Shown here: piece after piece, positions 1-10,800 of the stretch
Numbering within the stretch: the stretch's first letter is position 1
Layout: each line of letters opens with the position of its first letter
Assembly (NCBI GenBank): GCA_034620365.1
Contig: JAQGEQ010000365.1
Location: 186,001-250,000 of the forward strand
Direction of reading: 5' to 3'
DNA length: 64,000 bases
From: Pegea sp. RAD2-039
Taxonomy: Eukaryota; Chordata; Thaliacea; Salpida; Salpidae
Translations under genes and position numbers: made by a program
Notes under the pieces: model-generated
Databases searched by the model: none
The model's input: only the letters and a program-made list of their open reading frames with translations
What the model was told of the DNA's origin: nothing

Positions 1-2430
1 CTTATGTTTTAGTGGCTTTGACAGAAGTCGGAAAATTTAAAGAGGTTTAAAAAGAAATTTGAAATTGAAAATTTGATTTTTAAAATCGATTTCTAGTTTC
101 AACAATTACTTCTGATTCGTCGATATCTTGAAGTAAATCTTGATAGCATCAGATCAAATCCATTTGCTCTTTCTATTGTGACGTATGCTCTTCATACAAG
201 TGAAAGTTCGAGAGCTGATGACGCGTTTGAAGCTCTTGAAGATTTAGCAATTGAATCAAGTTCGGAAATATTTTTGAAATTATTTTTTTATCACTTTTTT
301 TTTAAAATAGAAAATTTAATATTTGTATCTTCGGTTTAAAATAAGATTCAAGAATAATAAATATTTAGAATCGATTTTTAATCAAAGTTTTGAAGATATT
401 TGATAAAAATATAGAAGAAGAAGCAATAATGATGTTTTAAGATTTACACGAAATTTAATAAATACATTTTATAGAAACTTTTTAAGACACAAAAATTTCT
501 ATAAAATTTTTAGAATAATTTTTTTATAAAAACTAATTTCTTCATTTAATAAAATCTTTTAAAAGCTTTTCAAAACTTTTTAAAATATCACAAGTTGTTT
601 ATCTTTAGTAAATTTGAAGGAGGTTCAAGTTAAATCAAACTAACTTTACGTTAATCATAAAAAAAATATCAAAATACGAAGTGATGTTTATCAGATTTGA
701 ATTCTTCAAATTTCTAATTTTTCAGTTAAATATATTTTGTTTTATAGATGATCAAAAATACTGGCATCAAGCAGATGACTTTTCATCTAGTTTAAATGAA
801 AAGTATCAATTTTACTACGAAGAACCACCAAGTAATGATATCGAGATGACAGCTTACGCTTTACTGACGTATGTTAGAAGAAAATCTATCATTTCAGCAG
901 TTCCAATTCTTAAATGGCTTACATCAAAACGTAACGAACTCGGAGGTTATTCTAATACTCAAGTAAGACTTTTTCTAAAAAGTTACAAGTTTTATTATCA
1001 TCTAATAATATGACAAAAATCGTGACAACAATTGTAAGATGCTTCAGTTGAACTTAAACTGATTTTTAGCTGATAAAACTTCTGATATTAAAATTATCAA
1101 TTATTTAAAATCAACTTCAAAAAAAGTAGAAAAAGTTTTCAAAACAAATTCTTTATAGAATACAGTAATAGCAATTCAAGCGTTATCAGAAGTTGCTGCT
1201 TTATTTGGTACTTCAAACCAAGATCTACATGTTACAGTTACAAAGGATTATGTGTCTCAAAACATTCGAATATCTAATCACAACGCAATGGTTTTAAACA
1301 GAATCGATGTAAGATATTTTGAATTTGTGTAACAACTTGAAGTTTGTAAAATATTTATTTTGCTTAGTTACCTGCTACTAATGGTCAAGTTAATATTGAA
1401 GCTTCAGGATTTGGAGTTGCAGTTGTACAAATGTCCATTTGCTACAATATAGTTGAATCTCCATTTTCTGATTCTCCATTTAATTGTGATCTTGAAGTGA
1501 TCTGTAGAAGTTATGATTTTGCAAGGCTGCAGTTTTGTTGCAGGTTTTTTTTAACCTAAATATCGATAATTTAGTAATTATTCATCTCTGTAAAGTTTAA
1601 AAGAATCTGCTGATGATTCAACTGGAATGCTTCTTTACCAAATCAACCTCCCAAGTGGTTTTAAAGTGAATTTAGATGAAGAAATCACAAGAAATCGTGA
1701 AGCAAATCTTGTAGAGTTTAAAAAAGGAAGTGTCAATTATTATTACAATAAGGTATCGATATCACTTACAACGTAATTTATTATCTTTGAGAATAAACCT
1801 GCTTGATACAAATTTTTAATAATTCTTAGCTCTCCCAAGGAAATGAAATCTGTTCAACAACTCAAATGAAAAGGTATCAACAAATAGCTGGAAGCAAGCC
1901 ACCAACCATCACTGTTCAAGATTATTACCAACCAGGTACAACTACTTCTTATATCAAAGTGCTTTTCTCATTTGAAGATTCTCAAATTCGCTTTCGTATT
2001 TAATCAAGAGTAAAAACCCATTTTGTAATCAAATAATATTTTTGAAATTTTGTAAATTTAGTTTATTTACTTTTGTATCTAAAAGTTAAATTAGATAAAA
2101 TCTCATTTCTTAGTTTTAAATTTTGTTGATGTTTCTGTAAATTGCTGAAAGAAACGATCAGTTTTGAATACTGAATGTTAAAATTTGATTTTTTCTGATT
2201 TAATTTTGTTGATTATATCAATATTATATTAATTTAAATTTGCTGTATTATTTAATAGTAATATTTCCTCAGTTTTGTTTTTATGAAGATAATATTTTTG
2301 ATAAATATAAACGAAATAAAATTGAATTTCAGAAAGACGTTTTACCACGAGTTACTCAATTTCGAAACTTGAATCTTCAGAAGCTTGTAAAGTTTGTGGT
2401 TCTGAATGTGCTGGTTGCAAAAGTTTGTAA
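1..2430 (+). CDS. TEP gene A, 3' portion only (alpha-2-macroglobulin/TEP family)
   Basis: This is the C-terminal part of a secreted thioester-containing protein; the 5' part, including any thioester, lies outside the window. Exons read: 1-44, 97-259, 748-962, 1159-1308, 1368-1543, 1596-1752, 1830-1941, then 2333-2430. All match paralogue C exon by exon and in phase. They cover the last part of the thioester (TED) domain, the second half of CUB, and the receptor-binding MG8 domain, including TYVRR and LKWLTSKRNELGGYS. The last exon encodes a Cys motif (CKVCGSECAGC) and stops at 2428-2430. Genes B, C and D splice at this point into TSP1- and LamG-like exons, but no such exons are visible downstream of A. 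An alternative end by intron read-through is at 2001-2003. The family call is secure; the exact 3' end is inferred. Confidence 0.85.
1924..2003 (+). other. alternative terminal tail of gene A (unspliced donor read-through)
   Basis: At the end of the MG8-coding exon the sequence offers a donor (CAG then GTACAA). If this donor is not used, the frame continues for about 22 codons ([20 protein letters not shown], then RI) to a TAA at 2001-2003. The same tail occurs in genes B and C. An AATAAA at 2315-2320, before the spliced last exon, could serve a short transcript. Whether the tail is used needs RNA evidence. Confidence 0.5.
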
Positions 2431-2476
2431 AAAAAAGAAAAAAAAGTTTTTGAAACTTGTTGAAAATTTAACTAAA

Positions 2477-2815
2477 GCAGCAACCATCACTTCGTAACCA
2501 GTAGCAACCATCGCTTTGTAACCAGTAGCAACCATCGCTTCGTAACCAGTAGCAACCATCGCTTCGTAACCAGTAGCAACCATCGCCTGTAACCAGTAGC
2601 AACCATCGCTTCGTAACCAGCAGCAACCATCGCTTCGTAACCAGTAGCAACCATCGCTTCGTAACCAGCAGCAACCATCGCTTCGTAACCAGTAGAAACC
2701 ATCGCTTCGTAACCAGTAGCAACCATCACTTCGTAACCAGCAGCAACCATCGCTTCGTAACCAGCAGCAATCATCGCTTTGTAACCATTAGCAACCATCT
2801 GTTGTTACCTGGCAA
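2477..2815. repeat. minisatellite, 24-bp unit, about 14 copies
   Basis: Tandem 24-bp units (consensus agcaaccatcgcttcgtaac plus cagt) with small variants, degrading at the right edge. The period is a multiple of three, so several minus-strand frames stay open (for example an 8-residue VATGYEAM repeat). A stop just beyond the array, and no splice signal or unique tail, argue against coding. It lies immediately 3' of gene A, where its paralogues carry TSP1 and LamG exons. Confidence 0.9.
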
Positions 2816-3178
2816 CTCTCATGCCCTTATAACCAGCAACAAGCTAACTATATATCTATTTTAGCGTGTGCGTTTCGTTTTGACTTCATAATAAAGTTCT
2901 TATTGCATAATGAAGAAATATATTTTGAAATATAAAAAGATATATTTTCTCAATTCTGAAATTAGATTAAATTGTTTGATAGTTTTTCGTAATTATCTGT
3001 AAACAAGTTTCATGAAATGAAGTTCAAGTAATAAAAGAGAGATTTTCAACAAAAAGTAGTTTAGAGAAGAATAAAAATTCACTTTAAACTGAAAATATCA
3101 TAAATTCACTAAAACTTATTTAAATATTATTCCACCAAAAAATATATTATAAAATTCTTCTTTTTCTTCTTTACATCT

Positions 3179-6100
3179 TTAACAAGATTCTTCTACTTGT
3201 ATCTGAGATTTATCAAGATTTATTTGCCCATCATCTTCTTGCTTTAAAGAGTCAACATCTATGATTTCTTCATCAGCATCTTTGTTTCCATCACTAGTGT
3301 CTTTGATCTTTTCATCATCACCAACTTTGATCTTTTCATCATCAGCATCTTGGATCTTTTCATCATCAACATCTTGGATCTTTTCATCATCAGCATCATG
3401 GATCTTTCCATCATCAGCATCTTGGATCTTTTCATCATCAGCATCTTTAATCTTTTCATCATCACCAACTTTGATCTTTCCATCATCAGCATCTTGGATC
3501 TTTCCATCATCAGTATCTTGGATCTTTCCATCATCAGCATCTTGGATCTTTTCATCATCAGCATCTTTAATCTTTCCATCATCAGCATCTTTAATCTTTT
3601 CATCATCAGCATCTTTAATCTTTTCATCATCAACATCTTGGATCTTTCCATCATCAGTATCTTTAATCTTTTCATCATCAACATCTTTAATCTTTTCATC
3701 ATCAGCATCTTTAATCTTTTCATCATCACCAACTTTGATCTTTTCATCATCAGCATCTTTAATCTTTTCATCATCAACATCTTTAATCTTTTCATCATCA
3801 GCATCTTTAATCTTTTCATCATCAACATCTTTAATCTTTTCATCATCAGTATCTTGGATCTTTTCATCATCAACATCTTGGATCTTTCCATCATCAGTAT
3901 CTTGGATCTTTCCATCATCAGTATCTTGGATCTTTCCATCATCAGTATCTTGGATCTTTTCATCATCAACATCTTGGATCTTTTCATCATCAGCATCTTT
4001 AATCTTTCCATCATCAGCATCTTTAATCTTTCCATCATCACCAACTTTGATCTTTTCATCATCAGCATCTTTAATCTTTTCATCATCAGCATCTTTAATC
4101 TTTTCATCATCAACATCTTGGATCTTTTCATCATCAACATCTTTAATCTTTCCATCATCAACATCTTGGATCTTTCCATCATCAGTATCTTGGATCTTTC
4201 CATCATCAGTATCTTGGATCTTTCCATCATCAGCATCTTTAATCTTTCCATCATCAGCATCTTTAATCTTTCCATCATCACCAACTTTGATCTTTTCATC
4301 ATCAGCATCTTTAATCTTTTCATCATCAACATCTTTAATCTTTTCATCATCAACATCTTGGATCTTTCCATCATCAGTATCTTGGATCTTTCCATCATCA
4401 GTATCTTGGATCTTTCCATCATCAGTATCTTGGATCTTTTCATCATCAGCATCTTTAATCTTTCCATCATTACCAACTTTGATCTTTTCATCATCAGCAT
4501 CTTTAATCTTTTCATCATCAGCATCTTGGATCTTTTCATCATCAACATCTTTAATCTTTTCATCATCAACATCTTGGATCTTTTCATCATCAGCATCTTG
4601 GATCTTTTCATCATCAGCAACTTTAATCTTTTCATCATCCGCATCTTGGATCTTTTCATCATCACCAACTTTGATCTTTTCATCATCAACATCTTGGATC
4701 TTTTCATCATCAACATCTTTAATCTTTTCATCATCAACATCTTGGATCTTTCCATCATCAGTATCTTGGATCTTTCCATCATCAGCATCTTTAATCTTTT
4801 CATCATCAGCATCTTCAATCTTTTCATCATCAACATCTTGGATCTTTTCATCATCAGCATCTTGGATCTTTTCATCATCAACATCTTTAATCTTTTCATC
4901 ATCAACATCTTGGATCTTTTCATCATCACCAACTTTGATCTTTTCATCATCAGCATCTTTAATCTTTTCATCATCACCAACTTTGATCTTTTCATCATCA
5001 ACATCTTTAATCTTTTCATCATCAACATCTTGGATCTTTTCATCATCAACATCTTGGATCTTTCCATCATCAACATCTTTAATCTTTTCATCATCAACAT
5101 CTTGGATCTTTTCATCATCACCAACTTTGATCTTTTCATCATCAGCATCTTTAATCTTTTCATCATCACCAACTTTGATCTTTTCATCATCAACATCTTT
5201 AATCTTTTCATCATCAACATCTTGGATCTTTCCATCATCAGTATCTTGGATCTTTTCATCATCAGCATCTTTAATCTTTTCATCATCACCAACTTTAATC
5301 TTTTCATCATCAACATCTTTAATCTTTTCATCATCAACATCTTGGATCTTTCCATCATCAGTATCTTGGATCTTTCCATCATCAGTATCTTGGATCTTTT
5401 CATCATCAGCATCTTTAATCTTTCCATCATCACCAACTTTGATCTTTTCATCATCAACATCTTCAATCTTTTCATCATCAACATCTTTAATCTTTCCATC
5501 ATCAGCAACTTTGATCTTTTCATCATCAACATCTTTGATCTTTTCATCATCAACATCTTGGATCTTTTCATCATCAACATCTTGGATCTTTTCATCATCA
5601 ACATCTTTAATCTTTTCATCATCAACATCTTGGATCTTTCCATCATCAGTATCTTGGATCTTTCCATCATCAGTATCTTGGATCTTTTCATCATCAGCAT
5701 CTTTAATCTTTCCATCATCACCAACTTTGATCTTTTCATCATCAACATCTTCAATCTTTTCATCATCAGCATCTTTAATCTTTTCATCATCAACATCTTG
5801 GATCTTTCCATCATCAGTATCTTGGATCTTTCCATCATCAGTATCTTGGATCTTTTCATCATCAGCATCTTTAATCTTTCCATCATCAGCATCTTGGATC
5901 TTTTCATCATCAGCATCTTCAATCTTTTCATCATCAACATCTTGGATCTTTCCATCATCAGTATCTTGGATCTTTCCATCATCAGTATCTTGGATCTTTT
6001 CATCATCAACATCTTGGATCTTTTCATCATCAGCATCTTGGATCTTTTCATCATCAACATCTTGGATCTTTCTATCATCAACATCTTTAATCTTTTCATC

Positions 6101-6596
6101 ATCAACATCTTGGATCTTTCCATCATCAGTATCTTGGATCTTTCCATCATCAGTATCTTGGATCTTTCCATCATCAGTATCTTGGATCTTTCCATCATCA
6201 GCATCTTGGATCTTTTCATCATCAGCATCTTTAATCTTTTCATCATCAGCATCTTTAATCTTTCCATCATCACCAACTTTGATCTTTTCATCATCAGCAT
6301 CTTTAATCTTTCCATCATCACCAACTTTGATCTTTTCATCATCAGCATCTTGGATGTTTTCATCATCAACATCTTGGATCTTTCCATCATCAGTATCTTT
6401 AATCTTTCCATCATCAGCATCTTGGATCTTTTCATCATCAGCATCTTTAATCTTTTCATCATCAGCATCTTTAATCTTTCCATCATCACCAACTTTGATC
6501 TTTTCATCATCAGCATCTTTAATCTTTCCATCATCACCAACTTTGATCTTTTCATCATCAGCATCTTGGATGTTTTCATTACTTTTATTAATAAGG
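3179..6596 (-). CDS. giant exon encoding an acidic octapeptide-repeat protein (last exon, hypothetical)
   Basis: I do not recognise this family. On the minus strand one frame runs unbroken from a good splice acceptor (pyrimidine-rich, ending TTTTTCAG, exon beginning at 6596 in phase 2) to a TAA at 3181-3179, about 1139 codons. After a short leader (SLINKSNENI) come about 136 octapeptides of the type DADDEKIK, with variants such as DVDDEKIQ, DTDDGKIQ and VGDDEKIK. It ends in about 39 unique codons that stay acidic (including DADEEIIDVDSLKQEDDGQ) and finish ESC. The repeats contain no Met, so upstream exons must supply the start. A 24-bp period keeps four of six frames open, so openness alone proves nothing; the unique acidic tail and the acceptor single out this frame. 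Function is unknown; a highly charged, extended or helical polymer is a guess. Confidence 0.6.
3300..6573. repeat. large minisatellite, 24-bp unit, about 136 copies
   Basis: Perfectly phased 24-bp units with no visible indels. A few unit types differ at fixed positions: ttttcat or tttccat, followed by cagcatctttaatc, caacatcttggatc, cagtatcttggatc or caccaactttgatc. Longer blocks of ordered unit types recur, suggesting higher-order duplication or conversion. The complete absence of frame-breaking indels over 3.3 kb fits selection on a reading frame, and the minus strand gives the most convincing one. Confidence 0.97.
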
Positions 6597-6599
6597 CTG

Positions 6600-7160
6600 A
6601 AAAATTCAATTAAAAGTTAAAATACATTTTTTAAGTAAATCTGTAATTGAAACTAATTTATTAAATGTTAAATTAAAATACTGAAAAATTATTTTATTAG
6701 AACTAATTGTCTTAAATTATTTTAATAAACCTTAAATGTTATATTAAATTAAAACTAATTTATTAAAATTATTACTCCGATATTTTATTATTAAATTAAA
6801 AGTATATAAAAATAAAAAAATGTTTATCTAAAATGTTTTTAAGACGATTTTTTTTCGATAAACTATTTTTATTTTGTTTATAGAATCTTATTCTTATTTT
6901 GTAGTTGCTTATTTGTTATGTCAAAATTTACAAATTCATAAAAAACAATTAAGATTATTATTAACAGAATAAACAATAATATAGTCAGAAATAATATAAA
7001 GTATAATATCTGTAAACATTTCAAAAAAAAGAAGTAATATAAAGTATAAAAGTATATAGTACTAAAGTATTTGTAAGCATTTCAATATTTAGTTTAAAAA
7101 TTAAAACTTCTTTTTTAAAGTAAAGAAGCTGAGATTAATGATTTGCTTTTTTAGGAAAAG
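6600..7160. other. A+T-rich stretch without recognised genes
   Basis: Between the repeat exon and the island at 7160 I see only A+T-rich sequence with short poly-A and poly-T runs. It would be part of the intron upstream of the minus-strand repeat exon if that gene is real. No exon could be placed with confidence. Confidence 0.6.
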
Positions 7161-7870
7161 TCTATAAGACCCGGGTAGAAGGGCCTCGTTATTCTGGTTC
7201 ACAAAGAGACGCAAAACTCTTAATTCAAGGCTGATATTAATAATTTGAAATAATTTAAAGAGATAGAACCTCGTAGGCAATTCGTCATTCAATATCGTTC
7301 ACCTCTTTGTCGGCCGTATCATTCTTGTTTCGTTGCATACCATGTTGTCGTGGAAAGTGAATTCCTGCTGCAACAACTGCTATTAGGCAGCAACTGGATT
7401 TCCATAATTTCTGTCTTGGCATATACATATATGGTCGTTCTCAGACGAAGCCGAAGCCAAAATACTTCTTCAGTGTATTTGTGCTCAAAGAGTATTTGAG
7501 AAAATATTTCAGCAAATAATGAAAACTACAGTTACCAGTTATTAGTCTATTCTTGTTTAGCGAAGAAATGGGTACAAAGTGTAGCTTCCATCAGAAGAAA
7601 CCTATCTAACAGTCATTGATTCTACCTTGAGCTGAAACTTATATTATTATTGTTGTTGGAGAGCTTTCAAAAGGCATCCAAGGTGTATCGGCTGTCTTAA
7701 AAGCTGAAAAGATACTTGCAAGCGCGATATGAAGTCACTTAACATCAATACTAGCAACTAGGAAGATATCGCAGCAGATTGCTCTTTACTTTGCAAACAG
7801 CTAAAAGAAAGAAAATATTTTTAGCACTTCTTGAACGTTTCGTTCGAAGCATCGAAGGTTTCTTATTATT
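7160..7870. other. island of higher G+C, possibly a decayed coding or transposon-derived sequence
   Basis: This stretch stands out from its surroundings: CpG-containing words, fewer A/T runs, and short open segments on both strands, such as VVGELSKGIQGVSAVLKAEK on the plus strand near 7653-7712. No frame is open throughout and I recognise no family. It may be a relic of an inserted element or part of the minus-strand repeat gene. Confidence 0.4.
7303..7422 (-). CDS. candidate signal-peptide exon on the minus strand
   Basis: The minus strand encodes 40 codons from an ATG at 7422. A basic start (MPRQKLWKSS) is followed by a hydrophobic run (CCLIAVVAAGI) that looks like a secretion signal. It ends at a GT donor in phase 0 (AAAGAG then GTGAAC) just before a stop. 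It lies upstream of the acidic repeat exon on the same strand, so it could be that gene's first exon. However, the phases do not match (0 against 2), so an intermediate exon would be needed. This is speculative. Confidence 0.25.
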
Positions 7871-10800
7871 ATGAACTGTTTAAAAATAAAATTCACTAAT
7901 TAATCTATTTAGAAAAAGTTTATAAGTTTTAAATTTGAGATATTTAAAAACTTTCTTTACTTTGAAAAGTTTATTTTTAATAAATTTGGTTTAGGTGCTT
8001 TCCCCACTCAAATCAAAACATCGATGAAACTGTTGCAGTAACTTTTGATAAAATTTAAAAAAATGAAATTTGTTGAAAATGATTTATTGAATGATCAGCT
8101 GAAGCAAAATTTAAAAAGTAAAGAAAAAGAATTAAAAATAAAAATAAACAAAATGGTAAAAATTAAACTGAAGAATTCGTGAAAAAAATTAAACTTCCGA
8201 AACAGAAGAAATACAGAAGGAAATATTTAAAAGAACAAAATAAATGAGGAACAAAAGAAGATAAAACTAATTGGTATGTTGATGATTTTATCATTTTTAT
8301 CAAGTTTCAATTTTTATACTTTTTAGGTAATTACTTGAATGTTTTAGAATAATTTCATTTAATAAATTCACATAATCGAAAAGAAATTTGTGTTTTCTTG
8401 AAATTAAGAAATATTCTTTGAAATATTTGTTGAATCTTAGCTTAAAGAAAGTAATTGGTATTATATATTAGTAGAATTAGTAAATGAAATTTGAAGTTTG
8501 GTTATTTTAGCTTATTGATTTTCTTAAACAAGATATGTATGATTAGTAGATTGTATGATTGTTTTTTCACTATTTCTTAAATAACTAATTAGTGTGATTA
8601 CAGTAGTTTATTAATTATGTTTATTATTATTATAAGAAAAAAATGAAATATATATTTATTTAGATTTTTAGAAAATAAGTAATTTAATTATAAAGATTTA
8701 TTCTTAAATTATTAATTTTAATTCTTATGCTACCTCTTATTTGTAACTTGGATACAAATTCAATGATTCAGGATAAATAATGTATTATTTTATATAATTT
8801 ATTTTTAGTAATTTTATTTTATATAATTTCGAATTATAAAAATGTTGGTTCCAACTATTAGATAAAAAGTAAACTAATAATTTGTTGATTTTAATATTTG
8901 GGTTTTTATTTAGTTTAAATCATGTTTAAATTAATTAATTTTATGATATTTAAACTTATTAGCTTATTATTGATTAATATGTCATCATATTAAATCATAG
9001 AAATAAACATTTTATACATTTTAATACTGTTTATTTTATCTAAACTTTTATTCAATAATTAATTAATTATAAAATGTTAATTTAATAAGAATTTTAATTA
9101 TTAAATATTCATAAAATAAGCTTTTTTATTTTAACATTTTAAGTGAAAATTTAATTAACTAAATTGATTTAAATTCTTATTGAAGTATTTTTTGGTGATT
9201 ATTTAAAAATTTCAACTCATTTATTAAAAATACTTTTGAGTTTATAAATAGTATGAAGTTAAATAAAATAAATTATTAATATGTTTCTAAAAAGAGATCC
9301 TAATAACAATTATCAGAGAATTAAAATGATTAAAATTTACTTTTTATTTAAAAAGTTCCAATTTATATTTACAGAACTTCGATTTATTTTAAGATTTTAA
9401 TTATTTTTTTCTTATTTGAAGTATCTTCTACTTTTCATGAAAGACTTTTTTGTGAATCAGATAAACTTAAAAAAGTTTTTGAAAAATTCTCTTCTAACCC
9501 AAATACTGTTTATAGCAAATTGTCATAATTTTCTGATATCTTCCTACTATCGACTCATTCAGAAACCTTCAAATAGTTTAACCATCTAACAATTTCAATA
9601 AAACTAAAGTCTAAATTTTAACAAATTTATTTACAAAATTGTTGCTTCAGTGTATTTTTGAGATTTAAAAAAGATTCTTTATTATAATCAGTCATCTTTT
9701 TATTAAATTGTTATTTTGATAATTTCAATTTGAGTTCACCATTTATACAAAATTGATAAAATTATTTCATAAAATCAAATTTAATTCAACAAATTTTTGT
9801 TTTTTTCTAAATAGAAACTTTTTAGGAGTTTTGCTTTAATCTTTGAAATTTAAAACAGCATCTTGATGATTTTAGTTTAACTCTTTTTTATTACTTTTTA
9901 ATATCAAAATTTATTTTTACTTTTATAGATGCAGAAATCATAAAAATATAAATTGGAAAAATTAGTTTTTATGGACAACAGTTGGTTTTAAGGTTGGTGT
10001 CACATCAACTAACATCTATTTTCAACTTGATACTTTTTTCATTTAAATCTTTTAAGCTTTTGTGCTTCTTACATGTTTACTTGATCAAACTAGAAACTAT
10101 TTTGCTTTAAAGTTTGATACTAGCTTGCTTTAACTTGTTTGAAAATCTGTTTAAATCTCTTTGGTTGGAAAAGATTTTAGTTGATAATAAAATTGAATAT
10201 TTTAAAAACTTTATTTATTTCACTTTTTTTAATTTCTTTAAGTTCTGAGTAAATTAATAAAATGTAAAATTAAATCGATTCATATATTTGTTTTAAATAT
10301 TGTTGACCAAATAAATATTATGATTCATTAAAAGTTTAAAATACTTTTTGCAAAATTTGTAAATTTTACATCCGTTAAGTAGCGCTAGAGAGAAATTTCT
10401 GTCAGTAAGTAACTCGTTACCTTTTCAAGATAACTTGAAAATGATTAAATTAAATCAAAAGTTCCGAAAAAGAATCTATTTGTCATCAACAAATTTAACT
10501 TGTTAATAAAAAATTCTTTTAATGAAAGATTTCTGTTCAAACTTTAGATACAACTGATTTTTAACAAGTTTTTATTTAAAAATTCAAAGTATTGTGTTCT
10601 AGTTACCTCTAAAAACAAAATTGTATTTCAATAATCAGCTCATTACAAGTCTATCATAAATGACAAAATAGATTTTAGATTTGCATCAAAACAACATCTT
10701 TGTACAAAGGTAATAAAAGCTTTGACTTTTGGTTTTATTTTCAATCAAGATAACCTCAAAAACTTTTTACCTATAAATTGAACCAATAAAATAAGAATTC

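Noticed and set aside
2377-2798. Minus-strand frames over the small minisatellite (VATGYEAM, LLVTKRWL, WLRSDGCY)
   Set aside because: All three minus frames are open for the same periodicity reason. A stop lies just outside the array and no unique tail or acceptor supports any of them.
2477-6573. CRISPR-like array
   Set aside because: Units are directly contiguous with no unique spacers, and the window is plainly eukaryotic.
3261-6620. Very long plus-strand frames (SSSASLIF and IISIFNLF types) and the minus-strand MMKRSKML frame over the large repeat
   Set aside because: A 24-bp unit without stops keeps several frames open at once. These frames have no unique coding tail, no splice context and odd hydrophobic or Met-rich composition; the DADDEKIK frame explains the array better.
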